Shown: piece by piece, positions 5,447 to 10,493 of the stretch | Layout: every line of letters begins with the position of its first letter | How positions within the stretch are numbered: the first letter of the stretch is position 1 | Source: Planctomycetaceae bacterium | GTDB taxonomy: Bacteria; Planctomycetota; Planctomycetia; Pirellulales; Pirellulaceae | Reading direction: 5' to 3' | Assembly (NCBI GenBank): GCA_007124535.1 | Contig: SLEY01000635.1 | Coordinates: 1-10,493 of the forward strand | DNA length: 10,493 bases | Program-made: the position numbers and the translations under genes | The notes under the pieces: generated by a model | Seen by the model: the letters and a program-made list of their open reading frames with translations, nothing else | Database searches by the model: none | Told to the model about the DNA's origin: nothing

Positions 5447-6478
5447 ATGAAAGTACTAACCAAGAGCCGGGCTGAAAAAGGGCTCTGGCTCAACGACGCC
5501 CCGCGGCCGGAGCCGGGGATCAATGATGTGCTGATCCGGATCGACCGCACGGGCATCTGCGGAACGGACCTGCACATTTACAACTGGGACGCCTGGGCTC
5601 AGAAGACGATTCCCGTCCCGTTGGTGGTGGGGCATGAGTTTGTAGGGGAGATTGTCGAGGTTGGGTCCAATGTGTCCGATTTCTTTCCGGGAGATGTGGT
5701 CAGCGGCGAGGGGCACGTGGTTTGCGGGCGTTGTCGCAACTGCCTGGCCGGGCGTCGCCACCTGTGTGCCGATACCAAGGGCATCGGGGTGAATCGGCCA
5801 GGGGCCTTTGCCGAGTACCTGTCGTTGCCGATGACGAACGTCTGGCACCATGCTAACGGGATCGATCGCGATGTGGCCTCGATCTTCGATCCGTTCGGCA
5901 ATGCGGTGCATACGGCTTTGTCTTTCCCGGTTTTAGGGGAGGATGTGCTGATCACCGGTGCGGGTCCGATCGGATTGATGGCGATTGCGGTGGTCAAGCA
6001 CGCCGGGTGCCGGCATGTGGTGGTGACCGACGTCAATCCGTGGAGGCTGGAATTGGCCCGTAGGATGGGTTCCACACTGGTCTTGGATGCCCGGCATCAG
6101 CGGATCGCCGACGCCCAGAAGCAGCTGGGGATGCAGGAAGGTTTCGACGTGGGTCTGGAAATGTCGGGCAATGCGTCCGCTTTCAATGAGATGATTGCCA
6201 ACATGTGTCATGGCGGGAAGATTGCCATGTTGGGGATCCCGGGCGAGTCGATGGCCATCGATTGGAACGCCGTGGTCTTCAACATGTTGACGATCAAAGG
6301 CATTTACGGGCGGGAAATGTATGAGACGTGGTACAAGATGACCGTGATGCTCCAAAGCGGATTGGACATCGGGCCGGTAATCACGCACCGGTTGCACTTC
6401 ACGGAGTTTGAGAAGGGTTTTGAGGTGATGACGTCGGGCGAGTCGGGCAAGGTGATCCTGAACTGGAAAGACAACTGA
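5447..6478 (+). CDS. tdh: L-threonine 3-dehydrogenase
   Basis: 343 residues (E. coli Tdh has 341), collinear with that enzyme throughout. It oxidises L-threonine with NAD+ to 2-amino-3-ketobutyrate in the cytosol. The zinc-dependent medium-chain dehydrogenase pattern is complete: catalytic C38 in GICGTDLHIY, H63 and E64 in VGHEFVG, structural-zinc cysteines 93, 96, 99 and 107 in VVCGRCRNC...HLC, the signature IFDPFGNAVHTALSF at 146-160, the nucleotide-binding GAGPIG at 171-176 and VTDVN following, then GIYGREMYETWYKM. The ATG at 5447 is preceded by AGGGGGC about 9 nt upstream and makes residue numbers equal those of E. coli Tdh; the frame is open further upstream but without homology. The usual partner kbl, which cleaves the product to glycine and acetyl-CoA, is not in the window; without it the product decarboxylates to aminoacetone. 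The gene ends 5 nt before the next. Confidence 0.95.
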   Translation: MKVLTKSRAEKGLWLNDAPRPEPGINDVLIRIDRTGICGTDLHIYNWDAWAQKTIPVPLVVGHEFVGEIVEVGSNVSDFFPGDVVSGEGHVVCGRCRNCLAGRRHLCADTKGIGVNRPGAFAEYLSLPMTNVWHHANGIDRDVASIFDPFGNAVHTALSFPVLGEDVLITGAGPIGLMAIAVVKHAGCRHVVVTDVNPWRLELARRMGSTLVLDARHQRIADAQKQLGMQEGFDVGLEMSGNASAFNEMIANMCHGGKIAMLGIPGESMAIDWNAVVFNMLTIKGIYGREMYETWYKMTVMLQSGLDIGPVITHRLHFTEFEKGFEVMTSGESGKVILNWKDN

Positions 6479-6483
6479 CTTTG

Positions 6484-8046
6484 ATGTCTGGTCTCTGGCA
6501 GGCTTTTCGCGACGCCGGCCTCCTTCCCGCGCGGGAAGGCGAGGAGCCGTCGATCCCTTCTCCGGAGTGGGGCGATGACACGCTGGATGTATTGTTGGCG
6601 ATCTGGCGGAGCAGCGCGGGGGTCTGCCGGGGTTCGGCCGCTCGGAGCCGAGAGCGGGTTGTAGAGCGGCTGGAGCAATGGCGGGCTCACGGTGCCCGGT
6701 TAACGTGGGGTGTGCCCGGGGCATCTGCGACGGTGGGGAAAGCTTGGCTCGGTGTCCGGCTGGCTTGGTGGCCGAACGGGGTTCCCCGGGGCCGCAGGAT
6801 TGGTCTGGTCAGTTCCCGTTTGGGCGGCGATCTTGGCCATCGGCAGTCCTGGTTTGCGGCCCTGCGAACCGCCTGTTTGCATCTGGACGTCCGCCACGAT
6901 CTGCTGTTGACCGCGCGGTCGATCACCACTCAGCGTTTTGTACGGCGTGCTGCCGAATTATTCGGGATCCGGGTGGTCGAAATCACGGTGGGCAACGAGC
7001 AGAAGAGGGCGAGTTGCCATCGGTGGGGTCAGTGCGTGTTGGCCCGGGACCCGGAAGGGCAGGAATCGATTCCCCAAGTATGGCTGTCTCCCGCAAGTTC
7101 AAGTCTCCAGCCACCGGAACAGTCGCTGGTCAAACTGCCCGTGGCCGACCGCGTGGTATTTGCGCTCAGCGAGCGTTTGATCGTGCTATCGGCCCGCGCT
7201 CAGGGCAACGTCGCGCGGTTGGTCGCTCACCGGTTGGCTGCTGGTGACTTTCCTTCCGCCAGTGTCTATTTGGCTCTGGGGCCGGATTTGGTTGCTCCGC
7301 GACTCGCTGTGCCCTGGATGGCATCGGGCGCCGTCGGCTGGCATCTGCGTGCGGTCCCGCCGGCAGACGGCGGCTGGATACAGCCCCCCTGGAACATGGT
7401 CCGTTCGCGAAATCGCTCCGCCCCGATCCGCAAGATACCGCGCCGCCCGGATTGGTCGCTGCTCACCCATTGGACCCGCCAACCATCGGGCCCTTGGCCG
7501 GATCAGTCGGCGGACGACTATCTGGACGACCTCATTCTGGATCGTGGCGGTGTGGACCATTCCGCTTTGGCAGCGCTCTGCCGGATCGTACGAACGCGGG
7601 AGTTGATCGCCACGGGAACCCTAATTCGTGGCGGAGTTCGCATGGTCTGTTTTACGGAGGTTTCCTTGGAAGAGCTTCCCCGCTTGCGCTCGTTTCGCAG
7701 TCATTTGTCCCGCTGGGACTTCGAATGGTACGGGATCTGCATTGATCGCACGTGGATTGCGGCGCGCGGCGGGCGTCCCGTGCGATATGGGGAGCGAGAC
7801 GAGTGGATTTTGCTGTCCGCGGAGGAGCGGCCGTATTTTCAGCCGCGGTTTTCACGGACCCGGGGCGGCCGGATTATCGATTGGTCAATCGAGCGTGAGT
7901 GGCGGCATGCGGGGGATCTTTCGTTAGACCAATTGCCCGCGGAGGCCGCGCTGGTCTTCGTTCCGGAAGTGGGGGAAGCGCGAAAGATCGCTCCAATTAG
8001 TCCTTGGCCGGTGATCGTTCTGCAGCCCGGCGCCTCCCGGTACTGA
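6484..8046 (+). CDS. Uncharacterised 520-residue protein: SLOG-like N-terminal half, DUF2971-like C-terminal third
   Basis: I do not recognise a named family. It has no signal peptide or membrane segment, so it is probably cytosolic. Residues 105-162 look Rossmannoid: RIGLVSSRLGG (105-115), then LLLTARSITTQRFVRRAAEL (140-159) and FGI (160-162). Residues 222-247, beginning DRVVFALSERLIVLSARAQG, recall the second half of SLOG/DprA-like nucleotide-binding folds. After a basic, Pro-rich linker (about 305-335) comes a second unit: HSALAALCRIVRTRELIAT (359-377), GGVRMVCFTEV (383-393), RWDFEWYGICID (410-421), RPVRYG (431-436) and IEREWR (469-474). That order (short helix, CFTE, W..YG, PV.Y, E.EWR) matches DUF2971-like proteins, some of which are linked to abortive infection. 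The ATG at 6484 starts 5 nt after tdh with a poor ribosome site, suggesting translational coupling; the TTG at 6481 is an alternative. The domain calls are by eye. The context is metabolic, not an obvious defence island. Confidence 0.7.
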   Translation: MSGLWQAFRDAGLLPAREGEEPSIPSPEWGDDTLDVLLAIWRSSAGVCRGSAARSRERVVERLEQWRAHGARLTWGVPGASATVGKAWLGVRLAWWPNGVPRGRRIGLVSSRLGGDLGHRQSWFAALRTACLHLDVRHDLLLTARSITTQRFVRRAAELFGIRVVEITVGNEQKRASCHRWGQCVLARDPEGQESIPQVWLSPASSSLQPPEQSLVKLPVADRVVFALSERLIVLSARAQGNVARLVAHRLAAGDFPSASVYLALGPDLVAPRLAVPWMASGAVGWHLRAVPPADGGWIQPPWNMVRSRNRSAPIRKIPRRPDWSLLTHWTRQPSGPWPDQSADDYLDDLILDRGGVDHSALAALCRIVRTRELIATGTLIRGGVRMVCFTEVSLEELPRLRSFRSHLSRWDFEWYGICIDRTWIAARGGRPVRYGERDEWILLSAEERPYFQPRFSRTRGGRIIDWSIEREWRHAGDLSLDQLPAEAALVFVPEVGEARKIAPISPWPVIVLQPGASRY

Positions 8047-8071
8047 AAATCGAGCCGATTTGAGGTATAGT
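8043..8071 (+). promoter_or_regulatory. Putative sigma-70-type promoter for aceE
   Basis: CTGAAA (8043-8048, 4 of 6 to TTGACA) and TATAGT (8066-8071, 5 of 6 to TATAAT) are separated by exactly 17 bp. The -35 box overlaps the stop codon of the preceding gene, leaving a leader of about 45 nt before aceE. Matches this good arise by chance fairly often in a 10-kb window. Confidence 0.4.
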
Positions 8072-8098
8072 GTTAAACGAAAACTCTGGAAGCTGATG

Positions 8099-8112
8099 AC
8101 CTTGATCAAGGT
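8099..8112. promoter_or_regulatory. 14-bp perfect palindrome overlapping the aceE ribosome site
   Basis: ACCTTGATCAAGGT reads the same on both strands and ends 9 nt before the aceE ATG. Its AAGG (8108-8111) is the best Shine-Dalgarno candidate, 10 nt from the start. As DNA it could be an operator for a dimeric repressor; as RNA it can fold into a 5-bp stem with GATC loop that would hide the ribosome site. It does not resemble the E. coli PdhR box. Confidence 0.4.
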
Positions 8113-8121
8113 GTGTAACTG

Positions 8122-10493
8122 ATGCTCGAAACGGAAATTCTCGCTTCTGCCGATCCGACCGCAGGACAGGTAGCTCGTTCTCCAGCGCAAGCCCCCGACT
8201 CGGACCCTTCGGAAACGGCCGAATGGCTGGAATCGCTGGAATACGTTCTCCGCAGCAAAGGCCCGGAACGGGTCAAGTACCTTTTATCGGCTCTGGAACG
8301 CAAATCGCGGGGTGCGGGGGTCGAGTTGCCGGTCGCGATGAACACGCCGTACATCAACACGATTCCGGCCGAGAAGCAACCGGTCTATCCGGGCAATCGC
8401 GAGATCGAACGCCGGATCAAGAGCATCATTCGCTGGAACGCGATGGCGATGGTGGTGCGGGCCAACAAGCAATTCGACGGCATCGGCGGACATATTTCCT
8501 CGTTCGCTTCCTCGGCCACCCTCTACGAGGTCGGATTCAACCACTTTTTTCGGGGGCGTGGCGAAAGCGGTTATGACGGCGATTTGATCTATTTTCAGGG
8601 CCATGCCTCACCCGGCATGTACGCCCGGGCGTACCTTGAAGGCCGTTTGAACGAGCAGCATTTGAACAACTTCCGCCGGGAATTGCAGCAGGACCCCGGT
8701 TTGTCGTCCTACCCGCATCCCTGGTTGATGCCCGATTTCTGGCAATTCCCCACGGTGTCCATGGGACTTGCCCCCATCATGGCTATCTACCAGGCCCGGT
8801 TCAACGTCTTCCTGCAGGATCGGGGGATCAAAGATACCAGCCGTCAGAAGGTATGGGCCTTTTTGGGGGACGGCGAGTGTGACGAGCCGGAATCCTTGGG
8901 GGCGATCACTTTGGCTGCCCGCGAGAAGTTGGATAACCTGATTTTTGTCATCAACTGCAATCTGCAGCGACTGGACGGACCGGTCCGGGGCAATGGCAAG
9001 ATCATTCAGGAGTTGGAGGCGCTTTTCCGCGGCGCGGGTTGGAATGTGATCAAGGTGATCTGGGGCGACGATTGGGACCCGTTGCTGGAGAAGGACCAGA
9101 GTGGTTTGCTGGCCCGGCGGATGGACGAGGTGGTGGATGGTCAGTATCAGAAGTACACCGCGATGCCGGGGGCCTACATTCGCGAGCATTTTTTTGGGAA
9201 GTACCCCGAGGTCTTGCAGTTGGTGGCTCGATTTTCGGACGAGAAGCTGGAGCGGATGCGGCGTGGCGGACACGATCCGGAGAAGGTGTATGCGGCGTAC
9301 GATGCGGCTTTGCGAAGCGTGGGGCGTCCTACGGTGATCCTGGCCAAGACGGTCAAAGGGTACGGGTTAGGTGAAGCGGGTGAGGGGCGCAACATTGCGC
9401 ACAACAAGAAGAAGGCGAACGAGGACGAGTTGCGCGAATTCCGCAGCCGGTTCGGGATCCCCATTTCGGATGCGGATTTGGCCAAGGCCCCTTTCTACCG
9501 TCCGGCGGAGGAGAGCCCGGAAATCCGTTACCTGAAGCAGTGCCGCCAGGCGTTGGGAGGCCCCCTCCCTTGTCGCTCGACGGAGATTCCTCGGCTGGAG
9601 GTTCCTTCTCCAGGCGATTACAAGGAGTTTTTCGGTGGGAGTCGCGGCAAGGAGATGTCCACCACGATGGGCTTTGTCCGCCTGCTGGATAAACTATGCC
9701 GCGATTCTCGAGTCGGCAAGTATGTCGTGCCCATCGTGCCGGACGAGTCGCGGACGTTCGGGATGGAGGGGATGTTCCGCAAAGTCGGCATCTATGCCCA
9801 TGGCGGCCAATTGTACGAACCGGTGGATTCCGAACAGCTGATGTATTACAAGGAAGCGCAGGACGGCCAGATTTTGGAAGAAGGGATCACCGAAGCCGGC
9901 TCGATGTCCTCGTTCATCGCCGCGGGCACCGCCTACAGCAACCACGGCGTGAATATGATCCCCTTCTTCATTTATTACTCGATGTTCGGGTTCCAGCGGA
10001 TCGGCGATCTGGTCTGGGCCGCTGCGGATTGCCGGGCCAAAGGGTTCCTGATCGGTGGCACGGCGGGCCGCACCACCCTGAACGGCGAGGGACTGCAGCA
10101 CCAGGATGGCCATAGTCTCTTGAACGCCATCGCCTTTCCCACCGTGCGGGCTTACGACCCGGCCTACGTCTACGAGTCGGCCGTGATCGTATTGGAGGGC
10201 CTGAAGCGGATGTACGTTGACGGCGAGACGGCGATTTACTACCTGACGGTCGAAAACGAACCCTACGTGATGCCGGAAATGCCGGCGGGGGTCGAAGAGG
10301 GGATCATCCGGGGGATTTATCCTTTGGCATCCGCCGATGGGGGCGGAAGACAGCATGTCCATCTCTTCGGCAGCGGTGCGATCGTCAACTCGGCACTCGC
10401 CGCCCAGAAGCTCTTGGCCGAGCGATTCGGAGTATCCAGTCAGGTCTGGAGCGTGACCAGCTACACCGAGTTGCATCGCGAGGCTCGGGCCTG
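8122..10493 (+). CDS. aceE: Pyruvate dehydrogenase E1 component, homodimeric type (3' end outside window)
   Basis: 790 complete codons are visible and the frame is still open at the window edge; E. coli AceE has 887 residues, so about the last 100 are missing. E1 uses thiamine diphosphate to decarboxylate pyruvate and acetylate the lipoyl groups of E2 in the cytosolic pyruvate dehydrogenase complex. Visible landmarks: GGHISSFASSATLYE with H124 (E. coli H106), the ThDP/Mg motif from GDGECDEPES (249-258) to INCNLQRLDGP (277-287), the mobile-loop NIAHNKK with H427 (E. coli H407), DESRTFGMEGMFR, EEGITEAGS with E591 at the place of the ThDP-activating glutamate (E571), IPFFIYYSMFGFQRIGD, and GGTAGRTTLNGEGLQHQDGH. 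Residue offsets to E. coli are a steady 18-20, so no internal frameshift is apparent. The first 40 residues or so are variable, as is normal where E1 contacts E2. It is 75 nt after the unknown gene and may have its own promoter. Confidence 0.95.
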   Translation, partial: MLETEILASADPTAGQVARSPAQAPDSDPSETAEWLESLEYVLRSKGPERVKYLLSALERKSRGAGVELPVAMNTPYINTIPAEKQPVYPGNREIERRIKSIIRWNAMAMVVRANKQFDGIGGHISSFASSATLYEVGFNHFFRGRGESGYDGDLIYFQGHASPGMYARAYLEGRLNEQHLNNFRRELQQDPGLSSYPHPWLMPDFWQFPTVSMGLAPIMAIYQARFNVFLQDRGIKDTSRQKVWAFLGDGECDEPESLGAITLAAREKLDNLIFVINCNLQRLDGPVRGNGKIIQELEALFRGAGWNVIKVIWGDDWDPLLEKDQSGLLARRMDEVVDGQYQKYTAMPGAYIREHFFGKYPEVLQLVARFSDEKLERMRRGGHDPEKVYAAYDAALRSVGRPTVILAKTVKGYGLGEAGEGRNIAHNKKKANEDELREFRSRFGIPISDADLAKAPFYRPAEESPEIRYLKQCRQALGGPLPCRSTEIPRLEVPSPGDYKEFFGGSRGKEMSTTMGFVRLLDKLCRDSRVGKYVVPIVPDESRTFGMEGMFRKVGIYAHGGQLYEPVDSEQLMYYKEAQDGQILEEGITEAGSMSSFIAAGTAYSNHGVNMIPFFIYYSMFGFQRIGDLVWAAADCRAKGFLIGGTAGRTTLNGEGLQHQDGHSLLNAIAFPTVRAYDPAYVYESAVIVLEGLKRMYVDGETAIYYLTVENEPYVMPEMPAGVEEGIIRGIYPLASADGGGRQHVHLFGSGAIVNSALAAQKLLAERFGVSSQVWSVTSYTELHREARA

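Overview
The window reads as chromosomal DNA of a planctomycete, probably in or near the Pirellulales. This is inferred from gene content and style, not from a marker gene. The pointers are a twin-arginine-exported Gfo/Idh/MocA oxidoreductase, a stand-alone MtrH homologue in an otherwise bacterial gene set (planctomycetes are known to carry tetrahydromethanopterin C1 genes), a homodimeric-type pyruvate dehydrogenase E1, GC-rich coding DNA with several GTG starts, and intergenic DNA seeded with GGACAGG-type repeats. All long genes lie on the + strand. I saw no rRNA, tRNA, CRISPR array or transposase gene.

Layout. Positions 1-228 hold the C-terminus of a TrpB2-type tryptophan synthase beta chain, followed by an 8-bp-stem hairpin. 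Positions 324-1259 encode an MtrH-family pterin-dependent methyltransferase. Positions 1376-2461 encode a secreted SYLF-domain protein with a planctomycete-style C-terminal extension. Then comes about 1.1 kb without a large gene (2462-3553). It holds a 28-bp imperfect inverted repeat with a 68-nt centre, a small His-rich peptide ORF on the minus strand that is easily overlooked, an A/T-flanked GC palindrome, and a dense field of direct and inverted GGACAGG/CCTGTCC repeats ending about 30 nt before a P-II-like gene (3554-3880).

From 4057 a tightly packed + strand block follows: exported Gfo/Idh/MocA oxidoreductase (4057-5409), L-threonine 3-dehydrogenase tdh (5447-6478), an unrecognised 520-residue protein (6484-8046), and aceE, cut by the window end (8122-10493). 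Gaps are 37, 5 and 75 nt, so the first three could be one transcript. A plausible promoter and a 14-bp palindrome covering the Shine-Dalgarno sequence stand just before aceE.

How they could work together: Tdh opens threonine catabolism to 2-amino-3-ketobutyrate, which a Kbl ligase (not in the window) would turn into glycine and acetyl-CoA, while AceE feeds pyruvate into acetyl-CoA. The P-II-like protein could report nitrogen/energy state, but it lacks two arginines that normally hold the ATP phosphates. The most interesting unknown is the 520-residue protein: its N-terminal half resembles a SLOG/DprA-type Rossmannoid fold and its C-terminal third has the motif order of DUF2971-like proteins. 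Both assignments are by eye only.
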